Below, one piece after another: positions 16,288-25,252 of a DNA stretch of 64,000 bases (the stretch's first letter is position 1; every line of letters starts with the position of its first letter). The stretch spans positions 3,038,001 to 3,102,000 of the forward strand of contig NZ_CP042596.1 in the NCBI RefSeq assembly GCF_009914315.1, given 5' to 3'. The stretch comes from Granulicella sp. WH15 (lineage in GTDB: Bacteria > Acidobacteriota > Terriglobia > Terriglobales > Acidobacteriaceae). The position numbers and the translations under genes are program-made. Under the pieces are notes generated by a model that saw only the letters and a list, made by a program, of their open reading frames with translations, did no database searches and was not told the DNA's origin.

Positions 16288-17922
16288 TCAGGATGTCTGG
16301 CCGGCCATCTGCTGAATCTGGATCACTACGAACTCCGCCGGCTTTAGCGGAGCAAAACCTACCAGCACGTTGACCACACCGGAGTTGATATCGGTCTGCG
16401 TCGTCGTCTCTCCGTCGCACTTCACGAAGTACGCGGACTGTGCGCTCGCGCCCTGGAACGCGCCCTGCTGAAATAGCGTCTGCATGAACGAGGTCACGTT
16501 TAGCCGAATCTGCGACCACAGACGGTAGTCGTTCGGTTCGAACACAACCCACTTCAGGCCCTCAAACAGGCTCTCCTCGATGTAGTTCGCCGTGCGCCGC
16601 ACCGGGATGTACGCCCACTCATCGGCCATCTGGTCCGCTCCGCGCATGGTACGTGCGCCCCACACCACGTTGCCATAGGTAGGAAAGTTGCGCAGGCCGT
16701 TGATGCCGAATGGATTGATGGAGCCGCTATCCGCATCGTTCATGATCGTCGCCAGGCTCGCTCCTCCGACTCCAGCACCGATGCCCGCAGGTGCCTTCCA
16801 CACGCCGCGAGAGCTGTCTGTCGCGGAGTAGATGCCTGCCATCGTTCCACTCACGGGCACATTGCGCGGCCGCATCTGGTTCAGCGGATCGGGGATCACC
16901 AGACGCGGAAAATAGATCGCCGCGTACGAACTGGGAGTGTAGCCATTGGTCTCCAGCACGTTCACCCAGGACATGATGCCGCTGGGATCGCTGTTGCTCA
17001 GACCGGTGATGCTTGCGGGAATGTCCACAATCATGAACGCGCGATGAGTCTGGCAGAAGCTGGTCGCGTACTGGTACGTAGCAGCAATGCTCGCCGTGTC
17101 CGGAACGCTTGGCTTGCCGAAGTTCGCCACCGCGGGCAGGCACAGGATATTGAAGATGTAAGGGTCGATCCGCGCCAGCGTATCCACGCCTGCCTGGATC
17201 GCTGTGGCATCGGGCCGCCCGTCCGGATAGTCCGCAGTGCCGCCATCGCTGGCCGGATGCGAAGGATCATGCACCTGCAGAAAATCCGTGCTGGTCGGGT
17301 CCGCCACTGTCGCAATCACATCCGGCGCCGTGGCATTGGGCAGATCGCCCAGGCCTTCGTCCGTCAACTGGATCAACTGCGACGCGTTGTTTACCAGGTC
17401 CACCGCGTAGAGCGAATCGGTGGTGTTCATGCTCAGGTTGCGAAAGATCTCGGAGACGATCACCTTGGTCGGATTCGTGATCGAATCGAGCCTCCGCACC
17501 ACCAGGTTGAAGCGTACATCTCCCAGCGGGCGCGTGTTGTAATCAATGCCCACCTGCAGCGATTCGCCCCACACACCCGGGCTCTTCGCCTGCACCAGCA
17601 GCGTTGGCTGCGCGGGCGACGCGGCATCCAGCAGCACCTGCGCCGTGGCCGGCGTGCCGCTGGCTACGCGCACGATCCACGCCGTCTGCCCGCCGTTCAG
17701 GTAGTACTGCATCACCCCATAGCTGGCCTCGCTGCGGACATCCAGGCCGCCAAACAGCGTGACAAACTCGGTGTAGTTACTCACCTGGGTTGGAACCCCC
17801 ATGGGTCCCTGCGGGAAAAAATCGACAAAGGCGGTCGTCGCAGTAGTGACGCCAACGATGTTATGCACACCGCTCGGAATCTCCTCGACATACACACCGG
17901 GATAGCTAGTCTGAACGGGCAT
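16288..17922 (-). CDS. eCIS sheath protein (Afp2-4/Pvc2-4-like)
   Basis: A 544-residue tail sheath protein. The N-terminal handle reads SYPGVYVEEIPSGVHNIVGV, with TTATTAFVDFFPQGPMGVPT following. The C-terminal conserved domain includes VPVSGTMAGIYSATDSSRGVWKAPAG (key part), the INPFGINGLRNFPTYGNVVWGARTM motif and RRTANYIEESLFEGLKWVVFEPND. These strands interlock between subunits to make the contractile lattice. A very strong Shine-Dalgarno (GGAGGAGG) stands before the ATG, as expected for the most abundant subunit. Only one sheath gene is present, compared with three in Afp/PVC; single-sheath loci are known in other eCIS lineages. Confidence 0.96.
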   Translation of the reverse strand: MPVQTSYPGVYVEEIPSGVHNIVGVTTATTAFVDFFPQGPMGVPTQVSNYTEFVTLFGGLDVRSEASYGVMQYYLNGGQTAWIVRVASGTPATAQVLLDAASPAQPTLLVQAKSPGVWGESLQVGIDYNTRPLGDVRFNLVVRRLDSITNPTKVIVSEIFRNLSMNTTDSLYAVDLVNNASQLIQLTDEGLGDLPNATAPDVIATVADPTSTDFLQVHDPSHPASDGGTADYPDGRPDATAIQAGVDTLARIDPYIFNILCLPAVANFGKPSVPDTASIAATYQYATSFCQTHRAFMIVDIPASITGLSNSDPSGIMSWVNVLETNGYTPSSYAAIYFPRLVIPDPLNQMRPRNVPVSGTMAGIYSATDSSRGVWKAPAGIGAGVGGASLATIMNDADSGSINPFGINGLRNFPTYGNVVWGARTMRGADQMADEWAYIPVRRTANYIEESLFEGLKWVVFEPNDYRLWSQIRLNVTSFMQTLFQQGAFQGASAQSAYFVKCDGETTTQTDINSGVVNVLVGFAPLKPAEFVVIQIQQMAGQTS

Positions 17923-17952
17923 GGATCCTCCTCCGTGGAAGGCGTTGACGGG

Positions 17953-20646
17953 TTAGCTCGTGGCCAGGCTGCGCCAGAGCGTGAGATGTTTCTCTGCCAC
18001 GCGGGACCAACTGCTCTCGTGGCAGAACTCCTTGGAAGCATGTACAAGTCGATTGCGTAGCGCGTCATCTTCCAGCATCCGCGCAACGCCTTCTTTCAAG
18101 TCCGATGTCTGATGGGTTACATCCTTCAGATCGGCGAACCAGCCCGTGGGCGAACACAGCACCGGCACCCCGGTCGCCAGGCCCACGCGCGCGGCCCCAC
18201 TGACGGATACATGGCCCACCTCGCGATACGGAAACACCAGCACGTCGGCCTCCGCTGCCAGCCGCCGCGCCACCTCCTCCTCCGGCAGGTAGCCGCCTAT
18301 GCGTCGGACCGGCAGCCCGTGCGACGCCTCATTCCATTCGCGCTCGGCATCCTCACCTTTGGCGTGGCTGAACATCAGCAGCTCGGTCCCGGGCAATGCG
18401 CGCAGCACCTCCAACAGATCGCGGAAACCCTTGTGCGCATCCAGAAAACCGAAGACTCCCAGCACACGCCCGCGCCTCTGTTTACGCGGCGGAAACCACG
18501 TCGGGCAACCATGCGGGATATGCTCCACCCGCCTGCCCGGGAGCTTCGCCCGAAGCTGTTCTGCTCCCGCCGCACTCAACGAGACCAGGGCATTCGCATC
18601 CTTTTCCCAGGCACGCACCCGCGCGTCGATCGAGTGCTCCGTCACCACTACCGGCACGCGCACATCGTGCGCCTGCTGCATCACACGCGACATATCCGAC
18701 TCATGGAAGAGCCCGCCCTCATGCTGGATGTGCAGCAACTGCACATTCAGCAGGTTCGGCGGATGAGCACTTGCGCGGACCTGCCGTGACATCCCCGCCC
18801 GCAAACTATTGGTGTACTCGGCGACTCCGCAACGCCCGCCAAAGCTGGTGGTCCACAACGCAAACGGACGCAGCAATGGACGCCGGGTGGAGACATGTCG
18901 CTCCATCATCTCCAGCACAGCCGGTCCCTTGTTCCACACATTGCGATGGCGATGCACCCACGCCGAAGCCGCCGCGCCCATCTGCTGCGCCTCTTCGCGA
19001 TGCTCATTCACCCAGCGCAGCTTCATGGCAACGTCCTCCACGCCGGGCACGCCGCGCAGGCCGCACCGTCCAAAGGAGCGGCTGTCATACTCGTTCCACG
19101 ACGCGGGCTGCACGGGGATCAAAAAATCACGCGCTTCGCGGCACACATCGGACTGCCCCTCGGAGTCCAGCGCGATCACCGGCATCCCCGTTGCCATGCC
19201 TTCAATCAGCGGCAGGCCGAAGCCCTCGTTGCCCAGCGCCAGCAGCACGTCTGCCTGCCGGTACCAGTGCAGGATGCCGCGCGTCCGCTCCTGCTGATCC
19301 ACGTAACGAATGCGTGGATCGTCCGGGGTGTAGTTGCGATAGCCGTACGTCGTCTTGATGATGAGGCGAGCATCGGGATCGTCGCGGAAGGCCAGCTTCC
19401 ACGCGGCAATCCCTTCCTGCACATGCTTGCGATCGTCGATCGGTCCGATGGTCAACGTCACCAATCCGCGGCGCGGCTCGCGGCGAACATACGGATACAC
19501 CGATGGGTCAACCCCCTCGGGCACCACCTCAATCGGCACCGTCACACCGCAGCGACGATAGGTATCCGCAACGAAGTGCGAAGGCACCATGATGCCGCGC
19601 GTGCGATTGATCTGATCGGCCCATCCTGCCGGAAGTTGCGCGCTCTCCCACATCGTGTACATGAATAGATCCTGATAGGCCAGGAAGGGCAGAAGCTCGG
19701 GCCGCGGCCATCCGCAGTAGAGAGTCGGAGAACCGCGGTCAGGGGCCGAGCGCCTCACGATCTGGTGAAACTCCGGCGTCAGGCCTTCGCCGTGGAGGCT
19801 CAGCGGCACTACGTCCACATGCGCTCCCGCACGCGCCATGCTCAGCACCGTGTACTCCGACATGCTGCCGTAGCCGGTGCTCACATCGAAGTACCCAGCC
19901 ACCGTAACGTGCGACGTTGTCGACTGCGGAGCCACCCGCGTCGGCTCATTCCGCGACCGCACACGTGCGTAGAAATCACGGTCGGACGCCAGCAGAGTCG
20001 TCACCTCACGCAGTTGTCCCCTGCGCCAGCATGGTCCGGCTGTGTTCTTGCCGCTTGTGTTTCCGCCGTGAATGATGCCCACATAAAACACCGAATCGGC
20101 GATTGCGTGAAAGCGCGCGCGGCCCGAGATGCGATGCAGAAATCCAGAATCCTCACCCACGTTGATGGTCGGAAAGCTATGCTCTACGCCGATCGAACGC
20201 TTGTAAAGCAGCGTTGCACCGTGCAGCCACGGCTTGCCGTTGTCCGGGTAGGAGTAAGACCACGCCTCGCCGCTATCGGCCTTGTAGTACAGAACGCTGC
20301 GCAGACCAGTGATATCCGCATCAGCTTGCTGGATCTCGCGGACCTGGCGGCTGAGCCGGTCGGGCGACATCCAGTCGTCGTCGTCCCAGTGCGCGACGTA
20401 TTCGCCACGGCTCATCTCCAGCGCCAGATTGCGTTTTTCGCCCAGGGACATCCCCTTGTTCTGGCGGATGTAACGAATCATGGGATTGTCGCGCGGGATC
20501 AGATCGGACAGGTCGCGCACACCATCATCCACGATAACCAGTTCACGCTCCGCGTAATCCTGACGCAGGAAATACGCAATGGCCTGCAGCGCGAAGGCGG
20601 GCCGATCCCGTGTTGGCATGATGCAGCTGACGAAAGGATTCGACAA
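17953..20646 (-). CDS. Three-domain glycosyltransferase (GT2 + GT4 + GT4) in the eCIS operon
   Basis: An 897-residue protein. Residues 1-230 are a GT2 domain: FVSCIMPTRDRPAFALQAI, LVIVDDG, and an acidic cluster HWDDDDWMSPDRL near 88-91. Residues 245-600 are a GT4 domain with GTGYGSMSEYT-like N-terminus and the EX7E region GNEGFGLPLIEGMATGMPVI. Residues 610-895 are a second GT4 domain (RCGVAEYTNSLRAG, VLGVFGFLDAHKGF, VLVFPYREVGHVSVSGAA). The start is TTG at 20646-20644 with an AGAGG site 6 bases upstream; no in-frame ATG precedes it. It lies 30 bases upstream of the sheath gene on the same strand, so it is probably cotranscribed. The acceptor is unknown. Confidence 0.85.
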   Translation of the reverse strand: MSNPFVSCIMPTRDRPAFALQAIAYFLRQDYAERELVIVDDGVRDLSDLIPRDNPMIRYIRQNKGMSLGEKRNLALEMSRGEYVAHWDDDDWMSPDRLSRQVREIQQADADITGLRSVLYYKADSGEAWSYSYPDNGKPWLHGATLLYKRSIGVEHSFPTINVGEDSGFLHRISGRARFHAIADSVFYVGIIHGGNTSGKNTAGPCWRRGQLREVTTLLASDRDFYARVRSRNEPTRVAPQSTTSHVTVAGYFDVSTGYGSMSEYTVLSMARAGAHVDVVPLSLHGEGLTPEFHQIVRRSAPDRGSPTLYCGWPRPELLPFLAYQDLFMYTMWESAQLPAGWADQINRTRGIMVPSHFVADTYRRCGVTVPIEVVPEGVDPSVYPYVRREPRRGLVTLTIGPIDDRKHVQEGIAAWKLAFRDDPDARLIIKTTYGYRNYTPDDPRIRYVDQQERTRGILHWYRQADVLLALGNEGFGLPLIEGMATGMPVIALDSEGQSDVCREARDFLIPVQPASWNEYDSRSFGRCGLRGVPGVEDVAMKLRWVNEHREEAQQMGAAASAWVHRHRNVWNKGPAVLEMMERHVSTRRPLLRPFALWTTSFGGRCGVAEYTNSLRAGMSRQVRASAHPPNLLNVQLLHIQHEGGLFHESDMSRVMQQAHDVRVPVVVTEHSIDARVRAWEKDANALVSLSAAGAEQLRAKLPGRRVEHIPHGCPTWFPPRKQRRGRVLGVFGFLDAHKGFRDLLEVLRALPGTELLMFSHAKGEDAEREWNEASHGLPVRRIGGYLPEEEVARRLAAEADVLVFPYREVGHVSVSGAARVGLATGVPVLCSPTGWFADLKDVTHQTSDLKEGVARMLEDDALRNRLVHASKEFCHESSWSRVAEKHLTLWRSLATS

Positions 20647-20967
20647 TGCACACCTCTGCCATAAAAAAAGATGGAGAGAAATGGAAACAGCGACCAGTGC
20701 AGAGACGGCAATGATGCAAGTGCGCTACATGCAGCCATGCAGGAGTGGATATCCCTTGAGCTAAGTGCAGGAAAACATGGGATCGATCAACACCCCAGGA
20801 CACCGGATGATCTTATGGTTCGGTGGCAACGGAAACATTAGCACACCACATTCAGCACTTCGTAAGAATTTTTCTTCACAGGATGAAAAACTTCCATCTG
20901 TGCATTTTTTTGCAGAATGAACGCAGGAGAGTGAGAGCCGCAATTTGGCCTCCCTCGATGAGAGGAT
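20647..20967. other. Intergenic region between glycosyltransferase and DUF4157 genes
   Basis: About 320 bases, AT-richer than the flanking genes. No credible gene is seen. Since the DUF4157 gene ends here and the sheath-side operon starts with the TTG of the glycosyltransferase, this spacer is the natural place for the promoter of the main eCIS operon. I could not identify convincing -35 and -10 boxes on the minus strand. Confidence 0.4.
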
Positions 20968-23007
20968 TCAGCACAGATCCGATGGATGCAGGACGACGTC
21001 CACATCAGGCATCTGTTCGCGGAGTATCTCCGCCATACCCGCGTCCGAGACGATGACGCGATACTGCAGGTCACAGTCAGCGCTCAGGCGCTTGTGACTC
21101 CGCAGTTGCTCAAGTAGCCGATTGACGGCCTGCTGGGCTCGATAGCTCCCCTCGCGCGCAAGCCGAAAGGTCTCCGCCAATCCGCCGTATCCGCACTTGC
21201 ACTCGATCACATCGCGGCCCATGCTGGCGTCGAACTTGGCCAGCGCGCGATTGCTGTTCTCGCCCAACCGCCAGTACTCGCACGGCTGTCCGCCGGTCGC
21301 CTCCTGGCAGAACATGTTCGCCACCGGGTCTCCGCCGGAGCCGCCCAGCTTGGCAATCATGCGGCAGCCTGGCCGCGAGAGCTGTCGAGCATGTTCGACG
21401 CACTCTTCCGGCACACCTTCCGTATCCTCGTCTGGCCGAGGTTTAGGTTGAGGCTGTGCATTGGGTTGCGGAGTCGGCGTGGGCTGCGCTCCGCGCTTGC
21501 TGTACACGTAAACACCAACTCCGATTGCCACCGCAGCCACAACCGCCACGCCGATGATGACCCAGCCCACCGGCGTCAGGCCAAGGAAAGTAGCGGCCGC
21601 CGCGCCACCGGCTCCTAGCTCGGCTACCCCTGTTCCTCCCGCCGCCAGCAGTCCCCCCTCGGCCAGAACACCGCCACCGGCCGCCACAGTGGTCGTCGCC
21701 TCTGCGCCTGTGGTCACCACAAGGCTCTCAATCTCGGGGAGTGCGGGTTCCAGCAATGTTTCAACATCGACAGGCGTGAAGTTGCCGGGAGACGGAGCGT
21801 AACGCTGCACACCTGCACCAGCATAGCTACCGATGGCGGGCGCTCGCTTGGGATCGGAAGACATCACCGCATCGGCTACGCGGCTCGCCTCCCGCTCCGC
21901 CGGAGTCTCTTCGCCCTCCACCACCAGCGATTTTGCCGCAATGCCCTGTGGTGTCCGCTCCGCGACAGCAACCGGCGTGGGCGCGGCAGGCGTGTCCCGA
22001 GCACCCACCAGGTCGTGCGCGGCAGACCGCAATCTGGCTGGGGTAAACAGCCCCAGAACCTTTCGACACTCCGCGTCATTTCCCCGCGAGGCCGCCTGCC
22101 GGATACGCGCGATGCCGTCGCGCAGATGTGCGAGGTCTCCGCGCACTGCGCTCTTGTCCGATGCCGGTCGCGCCATTGCGGCCAGACGCGCATCTGCGTT
22201 GTTCGCATGGCGCTCCAGGAGATCCGCCAGTTGCGATGCCCTGCTCGCCGCAGTAGCTCCAGGGGCCGCTGCGTTTTTACCTGCCGTAGAGCCTCCTCCG
22301 GCAGGCTCCCGCATGAGCGTTGTCCGACCAGACGGTCTGCGCTGCAACGATGGATTCTGCTGCACCACATGCGTCAGCTCATGCGCCAGAAGGCTGCGCC
22401 CGGCAGTGCTTCCCGGCGCATACTTTCCAGGAGCGAACGCGATGTGGCTGCCGACCGTATAGGCGTGCGCCTGCACGTCCCGCGCGGAGTCCGCCGAGGC
22501 GCGGTCCGCATGGATCCGCACGCCACTGAAGTCGATGCCCATGCGCTGCCGAAAGAATCCAAGTGTGGGCTGATCCAGTCGCTCGCCCTGCGAGTTCAAC
22601 GCTCGATGCACAGACTCCGGCGCCTCCGCGCCTACGGGTCCAGAGGCACTCCTCTGCAGTTTTTTCTTCTCTTCTTCTTCCTTGCACTTGGAGCACTTGC
22701 CACCCGCAGGCGCACTACCTCCGCAACCACAGCGCTGCAGTTTTGGGGTGGAGGCCGTACCGAGGACATTGTCCCTGCCCCCACTCGCTACCGACTGCGC
22801 ACCGTTCTCTGGCTCCTGCTCCATTGCGCCGCCTGACGTTTCCGTGACCAGGCTGCGCTGCAAAGGCCCGGTAGACAGTGAGGTAGCGCGGAAGGAGATC
22901 AAGGGGTGCGGCGAGGATGGCTCGTGCCCGGAAACAGAAGCGGACGGCGTTGCAGCCGGAGACACGCGGTGTTGCTTTCTCACAAAAAGCGGAACGGCTC
23001 CAACCAT
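20968..23007 (-). CDS. DUF4157 eCIS-associated protein with possible nuclease C-terminus (candidate cargo/effector)
   Basis: A 679-residue protein. A DUF4157 (eCIS core) domain spans about 140-220: ALNSQGERLDQPT, RMGIDFSGVRIHADRASADSAR, GKYAPGSTAGRSLLAHELTHVVQQ, with a metalloprotease-like HELTH at 209-213. A Cys-rich patch (CGCGG ... CSKC) precedes it near 93-108. A second DUF4157-like phrase, TPAEREASRVADAVM, occurs near 368. A Gly/Ala-rich stretch and one hydrophobic helix (GWVIIGVAVVAAVAIGVGVYVY) lie near 481-502, followed by a Pro/Gln linker. The C-terminal 145 residues contain KFDASMGRDVIECKCGYGG (D593, E602, K604), resembling a PD-(D/E)XK nuclease core. DUF4157 proteins are strongly linked to eCIS and often carry toxin tails. 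A GGAGAGG site supports the ATG. Confidence 0.8.
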   Translation of the reverse strand: MVGAVPLFVRKQHRVSPAATPSASVSGHEPSSPHPLISFRATSLSTGPLQRSLVTETSGGAMEQEPENGAQSVASGGRDNVLGTASTPKLQRCGCGGSAPAGGKCSKCKEEEEKKKLQRSASGPVGAEAPESVHRALNSQGERLDQPTLGFFRQRMGIDFSGVRIHADRASADSARDVQAHAYTVGSHIAFAPGKYAPGSTAGRSLLAHELTHVVQQNPSLQRRPSGRTTLMREPAGGGSTAGKNAAAPGATAASRASQLADLLERHANNADARLAAMARPASDKSAVRGDLAHLRDGIARIRQAASRGNDAECRKVLGLFTPARLRSAAHDLVGARDTPAAPTPVAVAERTPQGIAAKSLVVEGEETPAEREASRVADAVMSSDPKRAPAIGSYAGAGVQRYAPSPGNFTPVDVETLLEPALPEIESLVVTTGAEATTTVAAGGGVLAEGGLLAAGGTGVAELGAGGAAAATFLGLTPVGWVIIGVAVVAAVAIGVGVYVYSKRGAQPTPTPQPNAQPQPKPRPDEDTEGVPEECVEHARQLSRPGCRMIAKLGGSGGDPVANMFCQEATGGQPCEYWRLGENSNRALAKFDASMGRDVIECKCGYGGLAETFRLAREGSYRAQQAVNRLLEQLRSHKRLSADCDLQYRVIVSDAGMAEILREQMPDVDVVLHPSDLC

Positions 23008-23419
23008 CGCATGCCTCTCCTTCTTCTCTCGCCTCTGCCGTCGCGGTCATCACCGAATCCAAATCCCGGACCGGGGCAGCAATGGCAGTTCTACTCCCGA
23101 GATACAACCGCCGCCGCATGACGCTCGCATCTCGCGCGTCGAACTGGTCTCATAAAGCCACCTGCGACATTCCAGAAACCAGACGCGACGCCCGGCACCG
23201 AGGAGTGAACAGCCACGGTCCCGTATCCGCGTCGATAGACATCTGAAAACGCTGACAGCATAGCATCGAAGGTCTCAAGCCCGAGTGGCAATTATTTAAA
23301 CTCGACCGTAAACCAGTATTTTTGTCTACCAAACCCCTCCAGGTACTTAGCGAGAACGTCAATGCCGATATTCTCCCGGGCGGCCTGATACCGGAGACGT
23401 CAATTCGGCCCACAGGGAG
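23008..23419. other. Intergenic region upstream of the DUF4157 gene
   Basis: About 410 bases between the DUF4157 gene and the end of the monooxygenase gene. Short open frames exist here but have no Shine-Dalgarno, no recognisable protein and no coding look. The part near 23270-23340 is AT-richer and could hold the promoter of the DUF4157 gene. I see no terminator hairpin or repeat. Confidence 0.35.
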
Positions 23420-24574
23420 CTACCTCCTCTGTTCTTTCATAACGTGAAGGATATGAGCCAGGCCCTCCGCGGAGAAAACTTCGTCGATGGCATCCCTTGC
23501 GCTTGCCGCAGCTTCTTCCGCTCGAGCAAACATCGTAATCTCAGAGCCCTGAACCCCGGCTCTCCAGTCCTTGTGACTAGCCAGAGCGAGTGCGAGGTCC
23601 GTCGCGTCTCGCATGGCAAGATTTGCCCCGTCGCCGCCGAAGGGAGACATCAGATGAGCGGCATCACCCAGCAGTGTGACTCCAGGCCGATGCTCCCAGC
23701 GGTGACCAACCGGCAACGCATAGATGGGCCGAGGGGCAACCTTCCCTCCACCAGCACCAGACCTGTAGATCAACTGCAACAGGTCCTCGGACCAGTCACT
23801 AAACTGATCTGCCAAGCTGGCCTTCACAGCCTCACCTGATGACCAATCAAGACCGCTCGTCTCGACCCAATCCACCGGCACCCTCATCCCGGCGTAGATG
23901 CCGAGGTGGCTATTCGCGTCGCGATGGCCGATGATCACTTTGGAATCTCCGAGGGCAAACATCATACCCCGTCCGACAATCTGTGCCAGTTCCGGATGAC
24001 GCACATCCGCATCGTCGACGCCGAGCGCGACGAACATCACGCCACTGTAGATGGGTTGCTCGTCCGACAGCAACGGCCGTAGGCGTGACCATGCACCATC
24101 CGCTCCTATCACCAGGTCGAATCTCTCGCTCCATCCATTCCGAAACTCAAGCTCGAACGTGTTATCGTCCCGTTGTCTAGCAGCAGTCAGTTCGTGGTCC
24201 CAGCGAACAACGCCGGACGGCAGAGAGTCCAGGAGCATCTGCCGAAGCTGGCCTCGATCTACTTCAGGGCGGTCCTTTCCGGTAACATCGGCATCGACGA
24301 GTAGCAGCCTGCCGTATTTGTCGTAGATCCGTAATTCCTGATCTTCATAACGGGCGATGTGCTTAAACTCCTCGCTCAAGCCAGCGCACCGAATCGCAAA
24401 CTGGCCCGCATCAGGATGCATGTCGAGCGAGCCTCCCTGTGGCCGCGCCGAAGAGAATGCTTCGCGTTCGAAGACCACAGCATGAATATCGTGGAGATGC
24501 AGAATACTGGCAAGAGTCAGACCACCAGGGCCCGCTCCAACAATCGCGATATGTGGTGCAGAGCGCTCAGACAT
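23420..24574 (-). CDS. FAD-dependent monooxygenase, TetX-like
   Basis: A 384-residue flavoprotein monooxygenase. The N-terminal FAD dinucleotide motif is IAIVGAGPGGLTLASILHLH, followed by VFERE. The middle GD-like motif is DLVIGADGAWSRLRPLL and the C-terminal FAD motif is VTLLGDAAHLMSPFGGDGAN. This combination and length match the group A hydroxylases closest to TetX (tetracycline-inactivating) and related proteins acting on aromatic compounds. Whether it acts on an antibiotic cannot be told from the sequence. It starts 3 bases after the stop of a PadR regulator, so the two form an operon and the regulator probably senses the enzyme's substrate. Confidence 0.88.
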   Translation of the reverse strand: MSERSAPHIAIVGAGPGGLTLASILHLHDIHAVVFEREAFSSARPQGGSLDMHPDAGQFAIRCAGLSEEFKHIARYEDQELRIYDKYGRLLLVDADVTGKDRPEVDRGQLRQMLLDSLPSGVVRWDHELTAARQRDDNTFELEFRNGWSERFDLVIGADGAWSRLRPLLSDEQPIYSGVMFVALGVDDADVRHPELAQIVGRGMMFALGDSKVIIGHRDANSHLGIYAGMRVPVDWVETSGLDWSSGEAVKASLADQFSDWSEDLLQLIYRSGAGGGKVAPRPIYALPVGHRWEHRPGVTLLGDAAHLMSPFGGDGANLAMRDATDLALALASHKDWRAGVQGSEITMFARAEEAAASARDAIDEVFSAEGLAHILHVMKEQRR

Positions 24575-24577
24575 CCG

Positions 24578-25210
24578 TTAGACTCCTTCGCTTTCATCGC
24601 AGGGTTGTTGAGTGAGTTCTTTGACAGCCTTCTTCAGCCAGGCCTTACTCCAAGTCAGACGTCCGGCTCGAAGGTCTCCAGCAATAGACTGGACCCAGCG
24701 AAGTTCAGCCGTCGCCTGAGCATGGAGCAACTCAACTTCGAGCCGAAACAAGCGTGGCAGAAAATGAGACGCGGCTATCCGCGCGTGATGCCGGGCGATC
24801 TCAGGTTCGAGCACTGCAATTCTCTTCTCAAGCTGGGTGAGCGCGTCTTTCGGTGTGAGAACAGGAAGGACGGAGATCGCAGCGGGAAATTCGGGAAACT
24901 CACGAGAGGGTGCGGAAAGCATATCTCGAGTCCACCGAACGAGAGTTGTTTTACCTGTATCTGTCAGCTCATAGACCGTTCGCTCGGGACGATTGCTATC
25001 GCGGTCAACGCCCCCTGCGATGAGCAAGCCCTCTCGCTCGAGGCGAGCAATTGTCTGGTAAAGGCTGTTGGGCTGGATCACGTTAATAACTTCATCTTCT
25101 CCCCTCCTTTTGATCAGTTGCCGCATCCGGTAGACGTGCATGGGTTCTTCATAGAGAAGCACGAGAACAGCGAGTGCAAGAGGGGATCGCTTTGGTGCAG
25201 ATAAAGACAT
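24578..25210 (-). CDS. PadR family transcriptional regulator
   Basis: A 210-residue regulator. The winged helix (residues 8-85) contains SPLALAVLVLLYEEPMHVYRM, NVIQPNSLYQTIARLEREGLL and a wing VYELTDTGKTTL. The C-terminal helical domain (VLTPKDALTQLEKRIAVLEPEI) is the PadR dimerisation arm. I start it at ATG 25210-25208; a longer frame upstream runs through the promoter and is not needed. The start has no Shine-Dalgarno and lies only a few bases from a good -10 box, so the mRNA may be nearly leaderless. PadR proteins generally repress their own operon and are released by phenolic or drug-like ligands. Confidence 0.85.
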   Translation of the reverse strand: MSLSAPKRSPLALAVLVLLYEEPMHVYRMRQLIKRRGEDEVINVIQPNSLYQTIARLEREGLLIAGGVDRDSNRPERTVYELTDTGKTTLVRWTRDMLSAPSREFPEFPAAISVLPVLTPKDALTQLEKRIAVLEPEIARHHARIAASHFLPRLFRLEVELLHAQATAELRWVQSIAGDLRAGRLTWSKAWLKKAVKELTQQPCDESEGV

Positions 25211-25220
25211 ATAAATAATA

Positions 25221-25252
25221 TACATATTATGATTAGTATGTACATGGAACAA
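25221..25252 (-). promoter_or_regulatory. Promoter with overlapping operator of the padR-monooxygenase operon
   Basis: On the minus strand, TTGTTC (25252-25247) and TAATAT (25229-25224) are separated by exactly 17 bases, a good sigma-70 promoter. A perfect inverted repeat, TACATA at 25221-25226 and TATGTA at 25237-25242, covers the -10 box and spacer, and ATGTACAT sits at 25238-25245. PadR proteins commonly bind ATGT/ACAT dyads, so autorepression is likely (inference). Confidence 0.6.

Noticed and set aside
1..20646. Prophage or type VI secretion system
   Set aside because: No capsid, portal, terminase, integrase or lysis gene is present, and no TssJ, TssK, TssL or TssM. DUF4255, DUF4157, Pvc15-type ATPase and CIS-tube proteins are eCIS markers.
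23420..24574. Call as a proven tetracycline-resistance gene tet(X)
   Set aside because: The FAD motifs and length fit the TetX group, but substrate specificity cannot be read from sequence; many relatives act on other aromatics.
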